64,000 nucleotides of DNA. Origin: JBAYDV01 sp041672845 (GTDB lineage Bacteria; Bacteroidota; Bacteroidia; Bacteroidales; UBA932). The first letter of the stretch is position 1, and each line of letters begins with the position of its first letter. The stretch is taken from positions 248,001 through 312,000 of the forward strand of contig JBAYYV010000002.1 of assembly GCA_041672845.1 (NCBI GenBank), written 5' to 3'. A model generated the notes under the pieces. It was not told the DNA's origin, did no database searches, and worked only from the letters and a program-made list of their open reading frames with translations. Position numbers and translations under genes: made by a program. Shown one piece after another: positions 1 through 9,038 of the stretch.

Positions 1-554
1 TTACTTAGTATAGGAAATATTTCATCTTTAGAAGTAGTAATGTTTTTGCTTGCTAATACTGGAATAGACCATTTATTATTACCTATTTTATTAATATAAT
101 ATATGTTCCATGCGCCAGTTTTATCAAGAGTAGAATAATAAATAGTATTAGTATTTTTAGGAATATATATAGCGTTATAATATTTATGTATATTTTTTAC
201 TATTTCGTTAGGATTCGAAACCCATGTTTTTTCTTGAAAATCAGGAATCTTTAGATAAAAATAATCAAGTTTAAAATCACCTTTTGTTACTATTTCTGGA
301 TTTATTGTGTATTTCAATAAGTTTATGCCGTTCTGGCACTGAAGTGATAAATCCCATACTTTGGAATATAAAATAGTGTCATTTTTAAGATTGGGATTTT
401 TAAGAAGGTTTTGACATAATTCATAAGCTTCTTTGAATCGATAACTCCTATGAAGAGATAGAATCTTTTCTATGTCTTGGGGATTATTAGCCCTTCCTAT
501 TAAAGGTATGAGAATGATGGAAATGCTTAGAAAAAGTGATATTATATGTTTCAT
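1..554 (-). CDS. Secreted PD40/TolB-like repeat protein, N-terminal part only
   Basis: An open frame reads leftward from the ATG at 552-554 and runs off the left edge without a stop, giving 184 codons. It begins with a signal peptide (MKHIISLFLSISIILIPLIG, cleavage near GRAN). A short helical part of about 60 residues follows, and then a stretch around residues 130-165 (IYYSTLDKTGAWNIYYI, KWSIPVL) that looks like a WD40-like PD40/TolB beta-propeller blade. In Bacteroidetes such proteins are often periplasmic or outer-membrane-associated, sometimes with a C-terminal OmpA domain, but that end is not visible. It is divergent from secDF and has its own -7 box at 583-590. The specific function is unknown. 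I am confident it is a real gene and only moderately confident of the family. Confidence 0.7.
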   Translation of the reverse strand, partial: MKHIISLFLSISIILIPLIGRANNPQDIEKILSLHRSYRFKEAYELCQNLLKNPNLKNDTILYSKVWDLSLQCQNGINLLKYTINPEIVTKGDFKLDYFYLKIPDFQEKTWVSNPNEIVKNIHKYYNAIYIPKNTNTIYYSTLDKTGAWNIYYINKIGNNKWSIPVLASKNITTSKDEIFPILS

Positions 555-582
555 ATTAATTATTATCAAGTAAATTCATTAA

Positions 583-590
583 CAAAAATA
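583..590 (-). promoter_or_regulatory. -7 box (TATTTTTG) for the PD40-like gene
   Basis: On the minus strand this matches the Bacteroidetes -7 consensus TAnnTTTG, 28 nt before the start codon at 554. No good -33 TTG is seen. It lies back to back with the secDF -7 box, with 30 bp between them. Confidence 0.4.
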
Positions 591-620
591 CTAAATTGTT
601 TATATATTAGAAAAAAATCG

Positions 621-628
621 TAATTTTG
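621..628 (+). promoter_or_regulatory. -7 box (TAATTTTG) for secDF
   Basis: This is an exact TAnnTTTG match 40 nt upstream of the secDF ATG. A TTG at 596-598 lies 22 bp upstream, slightly beyond the usual 19-20 bp, so the -33 assignment is weak. Confidence 0.45.
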
Positions 629-668
629 TAAGCTAAAATATCATCGATATAACTTAAAACGAAATAAT

Positions 669-3600
669 ATGCAAAGTAAAGGTGCCATTAGATTTGTGGC
701 TATTTTAATTGGAATTGCCTGTTTGTACCAGCTGTCATTTACAGTGGTAACTAAGATTCAGGAACATAATGCTGAGCAATATGCTGAAGAAGCTGTACAA
801 ATGGAAAAGATTAACGAGTCTTTTGCTGATGTATCAGAATCTAATAAAGTATTTTACTTAGACTCTATTAAAAAAGAAAAAAATAGATATTACATCGATT
901 CTATTTCGTCAGAAAAAGTCTATTTTTCTTATACATTTAAAGATGTAAGAGAAAGGGAATTAAATTTAGGTCTTGACTTAAAGGGTGGAATGAATGTAAT
1001 GTTACGAGTGGAATTACAAGATCTCGTAAAAGTATTAGCAGATAATAATCAAACTCCTGAATTTTTAGAAGCTTTAAAATTAGCTGAAAAAAATAGAATA
1101 GAATCTAGTGGAGATTTTATAACATTATTTGCTGAAGCATGGGATCAGGTAGCTCCTGGCCAGAGACTTTCTCAAATTTTCGCTACTTATGAAATGCGTG
1201 ATAAAGTTAGTTCTAAGAGTACTAATGCAGAAGTTATTAGTGTTATTAGAACTGAAGCAGAAAGTGCTATTGCTAACTCATTTAATGTATTAAGAAATCG
1301 TATTGACCGTTTCGGTGTTACTTCTCCTAATATTCAAAGGATAGGTAATAGTGGTCGTATTTTAGTAGAACTTCCAGGTGTTAAAGAACCTGAACGTGTT
1401 AGGAAACTTTTACAAGGAACTGCTTCTCTAGAATTTTGGACCACTTATGAAAATAAAGATGTCTTCCAATATCTTAAAGCTGCTAATGATCAAATAAAAA
1501 TATTATTAGCTGAAAATAGTACAGCAGAAGATACTAATGTGCATAAAGAGACTAAGATCTCTGATAAAAAAGATGATTTGGCTTCTCAGATTATTGCTAA
1601 AGATAGTCTTTCTGTCCAACAGCAAAATATGCTAAAAGCAAATCCTTTATTTGCATTACTTAACCCTAGAATGTCTGGTAATCAGCTTTTATCTGGTCCT
1701 TCAGTAGGTATTGCTCATTATAAAGATACTGCTAAAATTAATTATTATTTAAATCTTCCTCTGGTCAAATCTTTATTACCTGCTGATTTAAATCTTATGT
1801 GGACAGTTAAACCTTCACAAGGTCTTAAGAGTGATTCTTATTATGAATTAATAGCTATTAAAGCTAATACTAGAAATGGTAAAGCTCCTCTAGATGGTGA
1901 TGTAGTCACAGATGCTAGAGTTTCTTATTCTGGAACTACAGCTAATCCTGAAGTTAGTATGAGTATGAATGCTGAAGGTGCTAGGGTATGGGCTCAGTTA
2001 ACAGATCAAAATATAGGTAAATGCATAGCTATCGTATTAGATGATATGGTTTATTCATATCCTAAAGTTAACGATAAAATCGAAGGTGGTAGTTCAAGTA
2101 TTTCAGGTCATTTCACGGTAGAAGAAGCAGAAGACTTAACTAATGTTCTTAAATCTGGTAAATTACCTGCTCCTGCGACTATCGTTCAAGAACAAGTAGT
2201 AGGACCTTCTTTAGGTGCTGAATCTATACGAGCTGGTATGCTTTCATTTATTTTAGCTTTCGTTCTTGTACTTGTTTATATGTTATTTTTCTATAGAGGT
2301 GCAGGTATCGTAGCTGATATTGCATTATTATGCAATGTGTTATTCTTGTTTGGTGCTTTAGCATCATTTGGGGCTGTATTAACATTGCCTGGAATAGCTG
2401 GTTTAGTATTGACGCTAGGTATGGCGGTCGATGCAAACGTAATTATATATGAAAGAATAAAAGAAGAAATAAGAGCAGGTAAATCGCTTAGATTAGCTGT
2501 TACTGATGGTTATAAGAATGCTTATTCTGCTATTATTGATGGTAATATTACTACTATTATTACGGGTTTAGTTTTATTCTTCTTCGGCTCAGGTCCTGTT
2601 CAAGGATTCGCTACTACATTAGTAGTCGGTATTATTACGTCTGTTCTTACTTCTGTCTTTATTACTAGATTAATATTTGAAAGAAGATTAAATAATAACA
2701 AGAATATTACTTTTGATAGTAAAGCCATTAGAAACTTTTTACAAAATACAAAGATTGATTTCATTAATGCTCGTAAAATTACATATTTTATTTCTGGAGC
2801 TTTAATCATTATCAGTTTATCATTTATTTTTACTAAAGGATTTTCTTACGGTGTAGATTTTACTGGTGGTAGAACATATGTAGTAAGATTTGATAAAAAT
2901 GTTACTCCTGAAGCTATTAGATCTGCTTCTATTAATGAATTTAATGAAAGTGTAGAAGTTAAACAATTCGGTAGTGGATCACAAATGAAAATCACTACTA
3001 AATATAAAATTAATGATACAGATACAGATGTAGACGCAGAAGTAGATGCTAAATTATACAATGCTTTAAAACCTTTCTTTACTGATAATCTTTCTCTAAA
3101 AGATTTCCGTTCTTCTACTGATAATCCTAATGGTATTGTTAGTTCAGATAAAGTAGGTCCTACTATTGCTAATGATATTAAGAGAGATGCTTATATAGCT
3201 GTGGTTCTTGCCTTGATAGCTATTTTCTTATACATCTTAGCTAGATTTAGAAGTTGGACTTGGGGATTAGGTTCTGTGGCGTCTTTAATACATGACTCTA
3301 TTATCACTATTGGGTTCTTCTCGATATTTACTGGTGTCCTTCCATTTACATTGGATGTGGATCAAACGTTTATAGCGGCAGTACTTACGATAATTGGTTA
3401 TTCTATTAATGATACTGTGGTAATCTTCGACCGTATTCGTGAGAATAAACATATTTATCCAAAACGTGATTTCAAAACCAATATTAATAATGCTTTAAAT
3501 AGTACTTTATCTAGAACCATAAATACATCTGGTTCTACATTGGTAGTTATGTTAGCTATTGCTATCTTCGGTGGTGAAGTAGTAAGAGGTCTTGCTGTAG

Positions 3601-3758
3601 CATTGATAGTAGGTATCATTTTTGGTACATATTCATCATTATTCATTGCAACTCCTATTATGTATGATCTTACATCTTCAAAAGATAAAGAAGCTACTAA
3701 AATTACTAAGACGAGAAAAGCCATGAAGTCTACTAAGGATCAGAAAGTTATTAATTAA
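669..3758 (+). CDS. secDF: Fused protein translocase subunit SecDF
   Basis: This is the inner-membrane accessory subunit of the Sec translocon, which uses the proton-motive force to help pull exported proteins into the periplasm. At 1029 aa it is the fused form usual in Bacteroidetes. There is one N-terminal TM segment, then the SecD signature LGLDLKGGMNVML near residues 100-112 and the P1 periplasmic domain. A six-TM SecD bundle spans about 520-680, including GMAVDANVIIYERIKEE. The SecF half begins near residue 700 with YGVDFTGGRTYVVRF at about 727-741 and has its own TM bundle (GYSINDTVVIFDRIRE). The P1 region carries a low-complexity insert around 280-320, which is common in this lineage. 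The C-terminal tail is Lys/Thr-rich. Its own -7 box lies at 621-628. Confidence 0.97.
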   Translation: MQSKGAIRFVAILIGIACLYQLSFTVVTKIQEHNAEQYAEEAVQMEKINESFADVSESNKVFYLDSIKKEKNRYYIDSISSEKVYFSYTFKDVRERELNLGLDLKGGMNVMLRVELQDLVKVLADNNQTPEFLEALKLAEKNRIESSGDFITLFAEAWDQVAPGQRLSQIFATYEMRDKVSSKSTNAEVISVIRTEAESAIANSFNVLRNRIDRFGVTSPNIQRIGNSGRILVELPGVKEPERVRKLLQGTASLEFWTTYENKDVFQYLKAANDQIKILLAENSTAEDTNVHKETKISDKKDDLASQIIAKDSLSVQQQNMLKANPLFALLNPRMSGNQLLSGPSVGIAHYKDTAKINYYLNLPLVKSLLPADLNLMWTVKPSQGLKSDSYYELIAIKANTRNGKAPLDGDVVTDARVSYSGTTANPEVSMSMNAEGARVWAQLTDQNIGKCIAIVLDDMVYSYPKVNDKIEGGSSSISGHFTVEEAEDLTNVLKSGKLPAPATIVQEQVVGPSLGAESIRAGMLSFILAFVLVLVYMLFFYRGAGIVADIALLCNVLFLFGALASFGAVLTLPGIAGLVLTLGMAVDANVIIYERIKEEIRAGKSLRLAVTDGYKNAYSAIIDGNITTIITGLVLFFFGSGPVQGFATTLVVGIITSVLTSVFITRLIFERRLNNNKNITFDSKAIRNFLQNTKIDFINARKITYFISGALIIISLSFIFTKGFSYGVDFTGGRTYVVRFDKNVTPEAIRSASINEFNESVEVKQFGSGSQMKITTKYKINDTDTDVDAEVDAKLYNALKPFFTDNLSLKDFRSSTDNPNGIVSSDKVGPTIANDIKRDAYIAVVLALIAIFLYILARFRSWTWGLGSVASLIHDSIITIGFFSIFTGVLPFTLDVDQTFIAAVLTIIGYSINDTVVIFDRIRENKHIYPKRDFKTNINNALNSTLSRTINTSGSTLVVMLAIAIFGGEVVRGLAVALIVGIIFGTYSSLFIATPIMYDLTSSKDKEATKITKTRKAMKSTKDQKVIN

Positions 3759-3790
3759 GTAATTAATAATAATTTGAAGATATTATAATT

Positions 3791-4780
3791 ATGAAGAATA
3801 AAATTTTCCAGACTAATGAATCTAATTTTTTAGAGCATAGTCTGGAAATTTTTTATTATCAATATGATAATTGTCCTGTTTATAGGGAATATTGTGCTTT
3901 AATGGATATTATGAAATCGGATGTTAAAACACTTTTTGATATTCCGTTTTTGCCGATTTCTTTTTTTAAATCCCACAAGGTTATTTGTTCTAAAGATACT
4001 TCTGCTAAAGTGGATATTGTTTTTAGTAGTAGTGCTACTACAGGGATGGTGCCTTCTAAGCATTATGTATTAGATGTTTCTGTTTACGATAGAGCTTTTA
4101 TGAAAGATTTTAAATATTTTTATGAAAATATTGAAGATTATACTGTCTTAGCTTTATTACCTTCTTATTTAGAACGAAAAGGATCTTCTCTTATTTATAT
4201 GATAGATCGTTTTATTAAAGACAGCAAATCTCTCGATAGCGGCTATTATCTGTATAACTATGAGGATATGTATCACAAAATGGTAGAACTGCTCTCTGTA
4301 GGTAAAAAATGCATCTTATTTGGAGTTACATTTGCTCTTTTAGATTTTGTGAAGGAATACCAATTGCCGTCAGGCTTAAATTCAAATCTTATAGTTTTCG
4401 AAACTGGAGGGATGAAAGGTCGTGGAAAGGAATTATCTAGGGATGAAATACATGCTAGAATTACTAAAGCCTTAGGATGTGATACTGTTAATTCGGAATA
4501 TGGTATGTGTGAACTTTTGTCTCAGGGGTATTCTAAAGGCAATGGTTTGTTTTATTGTCCACCTTGGATGAAAATATTAATTCGTGATTTGGTAAATCCT
4601 TTTGAGTATTTGCCATATAATAAAAAAGGAGGAATCAATGTTATCGATTTAGCTAACATAAATTCCTGTTCTTTTATAGAAACTGAAGATTTGGGAACCT
4701 TATATAAAGATTCTTCATATACTGTCGAAGGCCGTATTTCTAAGGCAGAAAGACGGGGTTGTAATATGATTATCGAATAA
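3791..4780 (+). CDS. LuxE-family acyl-protein synthetase-like protein
   Basis: This 329-aa protein resembles LuxE, the acyl-protein synthetase of the bioluminescence fatty-acid reductase and a member of the adenylate-forming superfamily. The phosphate-binding motif is visible as FSSSATTGMVPSKHY near residues 79-92. ETGGMKGRGKEL (about 205-216), NSEYGMCELLSQGY (about 235-248) and the C-terminal EDLGTLY also fit the adenylation fold. There is no luxC, luxD or luxAB nearby, so the luminescence role does not apply and the real acyl substrate is unknown. It starts 32 nt after secDF with no promoter box seen, so co-transcription with secDF is possible. It converges on the DUF2723 gene with only 17 bp between. 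The family call is good; the function is open. Confidence 0.8.
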   Translation: MKNKIFQTNESNFLEHSLEIFYYQYDNCPVYREYCALMDIMKSDVKTLFDIPFLPISFFKSHKVICSKDTSAKVDIVFSSSATTGMVPSKHYVLDVSVYDRAFMKDFKYFYENIEDYTVLALLPSYLERKGSSLIYMIDRFIKDSKSLDSGYYLYNYEDMYHKMVELLSVGKKCILFGVTFALLDFVKEYQLPSGLNSNLIVFETGGMKGRGKELSRDEIHARITKALGCDTVNSEYGMCELLSQGYSKGNGLFYCPPWMKILIRDLVNPFEYLPYNKKGGINVIDLANINSCSFIETEDLGTLYKDSSYTVEGRISKAERRGCNMIIE

Positions 4781-4797
4781 ATATATTTATTTTTCTT

Positions 4798-7700
4798 TTA
4801 TTCAGATTCATTAGATATTTTAAGAATATTATTTAATTCTGTAATATATTTATTTGCCTCATCTTTATTTCCGTATTGTTCCATTATAGATAAGACATAT
4901 CTTAAATAATGATAAGACATTTCGAAATCATCTTGTGATATTAATCTAACACCAGCATAGGGTTGTGAAAAATATTTTATAGAAATAATGCATTGATCTG
5001 CAAAATCCTTACAAAGTTGTAATCCCTGTTTTTTAGCTCCAGCTTTATAATATAATTCACAAGCAGAAATTACAGTATATTCATTAATAGAATAAAGCAA
5101 AGTGGTATTAAGAGGATACCTATCAGCGTCTACTACCTTCTGCATCGTATCTAGAATTTCAATGGCTTTAACATTTTTACCTTCCTTATATAATCCTTCA
5201 GCTGTGAATACGAATATAGAACGAAGATTCATTATGCCATTAAATACTGAAAGATTTTGATAATCAATAAAATAATCTTTTCTCTCAAAATTATCCCATT
5301 TGAAGACATCTTTTATTTTATGATACATTTTATCAGGTACTATTTGACCTATTTTTTTCATAGTGGTTTCTGATTGTATAGGGACAAACTTGTAAACAAA
5401 CCCATCATATTGTAGATATTTCTTAAGTCCGATATCTAAATCTCCAGCTTGTGAAATGAAATATATGGGACGATCCCAATTGTAATTAGAAAGCATATCT
5501 AAAATAATCAATTCTGATTTATTTATAGCATTTTTAGATGCAGGGAAATCTATTTTAAGAGTATCTTGTATTTTATCATAATCTTTTGGATCTACAATAC
5601 CATATTTTTTAACATTTTCTACATTGACTGGGATTCTTAGATGTTTTGCAGGGATATAATCTACTTTTCGATTATAACGAAGAGCTTTAATACGATCGTC
5701 ATTGAATAATCTGATCATCTCTTTTACTAAAATAGGCTGTTTAATAACATCTTTAAGGTCTATATATTCATTAGTCCCATATAGATATGCTTTACGAGGA
5801 GTCGTTAATTTAATAGGCGCTGATTCATTACATTTTACTTGCATTTGGTCTATATACCAGTCTGTTCCTAATAATGAGGTATTCATAATTCTTACGTCTG
5901 TACGAATACCTTCTACTTCTTGAATATACCATAATGGGAAAGTATCATTATCACCGAATGTTATTAGTATAGCATTCTTATCACAGCCAACTAAATAATT
6001 GTAGGCTACATCTCGAGCTGTATATCTATGACTTCTATTGTGGTCATCCCAGTTTTGGCAAGCCATAAGTATGGGAACCCCTAATAGTATTATAGAAATA
6101 GCTAAACTAGTACCTATCTTAATTTTTTCATTTTTCTTTTCTATTAATGAATGGCACAAATTATAAATGAATAATACAGATAATCCTATCCATATAGAAA
6201 AGACATAAAAGGACCCAGCATAAGCATAATCTCTTTCTCTGACCTGAAGAGGAGGTTGATTAATATAAACAACAATGGCTAATCCTGTTAGTAAAAACAA
6301 TAAAAAAGTAACCCACCAATTTCTCTTGTCTTGATTTAATTGGAAGAAGAAACCTAATAAACCTAAAATTAAAGGCAAGAAAAAGTAATGATTTTTAGCT
6401 TTATTATGTATTAGAAAATCAGGGCCTTCACTTTGATCACCTAATCTAGCTTTATCTAAAAATTTTATACCAGATTCCCAATTACCTTGTACTAAATCAC
6501 TAGGCTGCTGTCCATGTATATCATTTTGTCTACCGACAAAATTCCACATAAAATATCTAATGTACATGTAGTTTATTTGGTAATTAAAAAAGAATTTGAG
6601 ATTTGAACCCATTGTAGGCAATTTTTCACTAGATCCTGATACTATTCTACCTTTATTACCCATATAATCTTTATAAATCTTTATATGAGATGGTTGTCTA
6701 CTCCACATTCTAGAGAATAACATTTTTTGACTAGATGGGAAAGTATATTTAATAGCACCGTCAGCTTTATAGTATTTACCATCTAAAGGAGTATAATATG
6801 AAGAGTTTTTATAAGAATCGGGCATAGAATCGAAGGTTTCTCCATAAACAAGAGGAGTAGTACCATACTGTTCTCTGCCTAAGTATCTAACAAGTGTAAA
6901 TGGGTTATCAGGCTGATATTCATTGGTAGGAGTATTAGCAGAGGAACGAATAATAACCATAGCAAAAGCAGAATATCCTATAATAATCATAGTAAAACAT
7001 AATAATATAGTATTCCACAATGCTGACTTTTTGTAAGTTATATATAATCCCCAAAAACAAAGAACTAATAATACTATCATGAAAAAGATAGCACCTGAAT
7101 TAAATCCTAAACCTAGAACATTTACAAAGAATAAATCCATATATGCGGCGATCTTAGGTACTAATGGAATAATCCCCCATAAGATAAGGGCCAATATTAG
7201 TCCAGATAAAAGAAGTAATCCAAAACCTTTCCAAAAAGTGAAAGTTTTTCCTTTTTTATAATAATAAATAAATGTAAGAGCTGGAATAGTAAGAAGATTT
7301 AATAGGTGAATACCTATAGATAATCCCATTAATAATGCAATGAATACTATCCATCTGTTAGCATATTTTTCTTCAGATTGTTCTTCCCATTTAAGCATTG
7401 CCCAGAAAACTAAGGCTGTGACTAATGATGACATAGCATAAACTTCACCTTCTACAGCAGAAAACCAGAATGTATCTGACCAACAATATGCGAGAGATCC
7501 TATTACTGAAGCAGCTATTATTATTATAGTTTGTGAAATAGATGCGAAACTTTTAGTTAAGGCTGTATCAGCGTGAGTGTCAGTCGGGACTACGAAATTT
7601 CTTAAAACTAATTTTTTAGCGAAATATTCTACTGTTAGATAAAGTAATAATATTGTAGTAGCAGAACATAAAGCACTCATTATATTTACAGCTCTGGCAG

Positions 7701-7923
7701 CACCTGTAGCTGAAAATAGAATAGTGAAGAATCTTCCCAATATTTGGAAAACCGGATTACCAGGAGCATGTCCTACTTCTAATTTGAAAGAGGAAGCAAT
7801 AAATTCTCCGCAATCCCAGAAACTAGCAGTAGGTTCTATAGTGGTTAAATAGGTTATCGCTGCAATGGCAAATACTACAAAAGCCGTGATTCGGCTAGCG
7901 AGATTAAATTGTCGTTTAGTCAT
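4798..7923 (-). CDS. DUF2723 membrane protein (GT117, O-mannosyltransferase-like)
   Basis: This is a large 1041-aa membrane protein of the DUF2723 family, related to human TMEM260 and placed in GT117. The N-terminal region (about 1-330 and 505-625) holds a dozen or so TM segments. It begins with TIEPTASFWDCGEFIASSF near residues 28-46, whose acidic residues are typical of GT-C enzymes. A conserved GHAPGNPVFQILGR follows at about 50. The C-terminal third is soluble and helical. GT-C enzymes use lipid-linked sugars and act on the outer face of the inner membrane, so protein glycosylation is an inference from family. Its length is normal for Bacteroidetes. It has its own promoter box at 7970-7977 and is divergent from the SUI1 gene. 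Confidence 0.85.
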   Translation of the reverse strand: MTKRQFNLASRITAFVVFAIAAITYLTTIEPTASFWDCGEFIASSFKLEVGHAPGNPVFQILGRFFTILFSATGAARAVNIMSALCSATTILLLYLTVEYFAKKLVLRNFVVPTDTHADTALTKSFASISQTIIIIAASVIGSLAYCWSDTFWFSAVEGEVYAMSSLVTALVFWAMLKWEEQSEEKYANRWIVFIALLMGLSIGIHLLNLLTIPALTFIYYYKKGKTFTFWKGFGLLLLSGLILALILWGIIPLVPKIAAYMDLFFVNVLGLGFNSGAIFFMIVLLVLCFWGLYITYKKSALWNTILLCFTMIIIGYSAFAMVIIRSSANTPTNEYQPDNPFTLVRYLGREQYGTTPLVYGETFDSMPDSYKNSSYYTPLDGKYYKADGAIKYTFPSSQKMLFSRMWSRQPSHIKIYKDYMGNKGRIVSGSSEKLPTMGSNLKFFFNYQINYMYIRYFMWNFVGRQNDIHGQQPSDLVQGNWESGIKFLDKARLGDQSEGPDFLIHNKAKNHYFFLPLILGLLGFFFQLNQDKRNWWVTFLLFLLTGLAIVVYINQPPLQVRERDYAYAGSFYVFSIWIGLSVLFIYNLCHSLIEKKNEKIKIGTSLAISIILLGVPILMACQNWDDHNRSHRYTARDVAYNYLVGCDKNAILITFGDNDTFPLWYIQEVEGIRTDVRIMNTSLLGTDWYIDQMQVKCNESAPIKLTTPRKAYLYGTNEYIDLKDVIKQPILVKEMIRLFNDDRIKALRYNRKVDYIPAKHLRIPVNVENVKKYGIVDPKDYDKIQDTLKIDFPASKNAINKSELIILDMLSNYNWDRPIYFISQAGDLDIGLKKYLQYDGFVYKFVPIQSETTMKKIGQIVPDKMYHKIKDVFKWDNFERKDYFIDYQNLSVFNGIMNLRSIFVFTAEGLYKEGKNVKAIEILDTMQKVVDADRYPLNTTLLYSINEYTVISACELYYKAGAKKQGLQLCKDFADQCIISIKYFSQPYAGVRLISQDDFEMSYHYLRYVLSIMEQYGNKDEANKYITELNNILKISNESE

Positions 7924-7969
7924 ATCTTTTATATTAAACTTCTAATTTGATAATTTATCGCTAAATTTA

Positions 7970-7977
7970 CAAAAATA
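7970..7977 (-). promoter_or_regulatory. -7 box (TATTTTTG) for the DUF2723 gene
   Basis: This is a minus-strand TAnnTTTG match 46 nt before the start at 7923. A TTG sits about 17 bp upstream, inside the beginning of the neighbouring SUI1 gene. On the plus strand a 7-of-8 match (TAAATTTA, 7962-7969) could serve the SUI1 gene with a very short leader. Confidence 0.4.
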
Positions 7978-7985
7978 ATTAGCGA

Positions 7986-8330
7986 ATGTCTCAACAAGAT
8001 AGGAAAAGTAGATTAGGTGTAGTGTTTTCTACTAACTCAGATTTTCAATATGAAGATAAACAAATTCATGAAGAAAAAACACTTGAACCATCTAAACAAA
8101 AGTTATATATTTCTATAGACAGAAGAAATCGTGGTGGTAAGCAAGTCACCATGATTAAAGGTTTTATAGGTATAGAAGATGATTTAAAAGCACTTGCTAA
8201 AATGTTAAAAACTAAGTGTGGAGTAGGTGGAAGTGTAAAAGATAATGAAATAGTAATACAAGGTGATTTTAGAGAAAAAATCTTGGATATTTTAAAAAAA
8301 GCTGGTTATTCTTGTAAACGTGCTAATTAA
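7986..8330 (+). CDS. SUI1/YciH-family translation initiation factor-like protein
   Basis: This 114-aa protein has the SUI1 (eIF1-like) fold in residues 35-112. Signatures are DRRNRGGKQVTMIKGFIG (about 47-64), LKTKCGVGGSVKDNEIVIQGD (about 78-98, split here by eye) and a C-terminal KILDILKKAGY. Bacterial YciH proteins are thought to affect start-site fidelity on the 30S subunit. The N-terminal 35 residues are less conserved and polar. The stop codon lies in the first copy of a 19/20-bp tandem duplication that continues into the next gene, so transcription with the DUF4271 gene is likely. Confidence 0.9.
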   Translation: MSQQDRKSRLGVVFSTNSDFQYEDKQIHEEKTLEPSKQKLYISIDRRNRGGKQVTMIKGFIGIEDDLKALAKMLKTKCGVGGSVKDNEIVIQGDFREKILDILKKAGYSCKRAN

Positions 8331-8350
8331 TTGTAAAACGTGCTAATTAA
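8312..8350 (+). repeat. 19/20-bp tandem duplication across a gene junction
   Basis: Copy 1 (8312-8330) and copy 2 (8331-8350) are identical apart from one extra A in the second. Copy 1 encodes the end and the stop of the SUI1 protein. Copy 2 contains the GTG at 8340 that opens the DUF4271 frame. Confidence 0.9.
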
Positions 8351-9038
8351 TATTTTAACATTTTATCATTCTATTATTCCCTCAGTTGATTTTTTTTCAT
8401 CTACTGTGATAGGAATAATATTGTTATGTGTGTTATTCTCTTTAATTTTCTTCTTTCCTCAGATAAGTGAATATATTAATTATACTTTTTTTACATTATC
8501 TCAGGATTCAGTTGCTCGAAAAATTAACACCAATTATCATTTTTTGATAGTTCATTGGTCGATGTGTCTTTTGTCAATTTTTTTATTATCTGCTGAGTTG
8601 ATAATATTTTTAAGAATACAAGATGGACAAGTATTAGGATTATCTATAAATAAATTATTTTTATGGATAGCTATTTGTCTCTTATTTTTTTTAATTCTTA
8701 AATACTGCATATTGGTTTTAATAGATTATGTGAGCAAACAAGATATATCTTTTAAATCAAATAATTTGTTACTTAATATTTTATTGATTATCAATTCACT
8801 ATTCTTATCTATTTGTTTGCCATTTAGTTTCTTTTTTCCAAGTGGTAGCTATATATTGATAATATATATTATGATAATAACGTTTATTATTACTATGATT
8901 ATTTATTTAGTTATGTTATATAAAAGAATAATGTCTTCGCATGTTTCTCTATTTTATTGCTTTTTGTATCTTTGCACATTAGAAATTATGCCGACCTTGA
9001 TATTATTTAGATTGTTTGAAAAAATACAGATAATATGA
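8340..9038 (+). CDS. DUF4271 integral membrane protein
   Basis: This 232-aa, very hydrophobic protein has about five or six TM segments, beginning near residue 20 (STVIGIILLCVLFSLIFFF). Position and topology match DUF4271, a Bacteroidetes family encoded directly before hemD. Its function is not known. The only early in-frame start is the GTG at 8340, and no ATG occurs until residue 74. That GTG exists because of the short tandem duplication at the gene junction, so the true start is uncertain. The protein seems short at the N-terminus compared with my memory of the family. It overlaps hemD by 4 nt, which indicates translational coupling. Confidence 0.75.
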   Translation: MLINILTFYHSIIPSVDFFSSTVIGIILLCVLFSLIFFFPQISEYINYTFFTLSQDSVARKINTNYHFLIVHWSMCLLSIFLLSAELIIFLRIQDGQVLGLSINKLFLWIAICLLFFLILKYCILVLIDYVSKQDISFKSNNLLLNILLIINSLFLSICLPFSFFFPSGSYILIIYIMIITFIITMIIYLVMLYKRIMSSHVSLFYCFLYLCTLEIMPTLILFRLFEKIQII

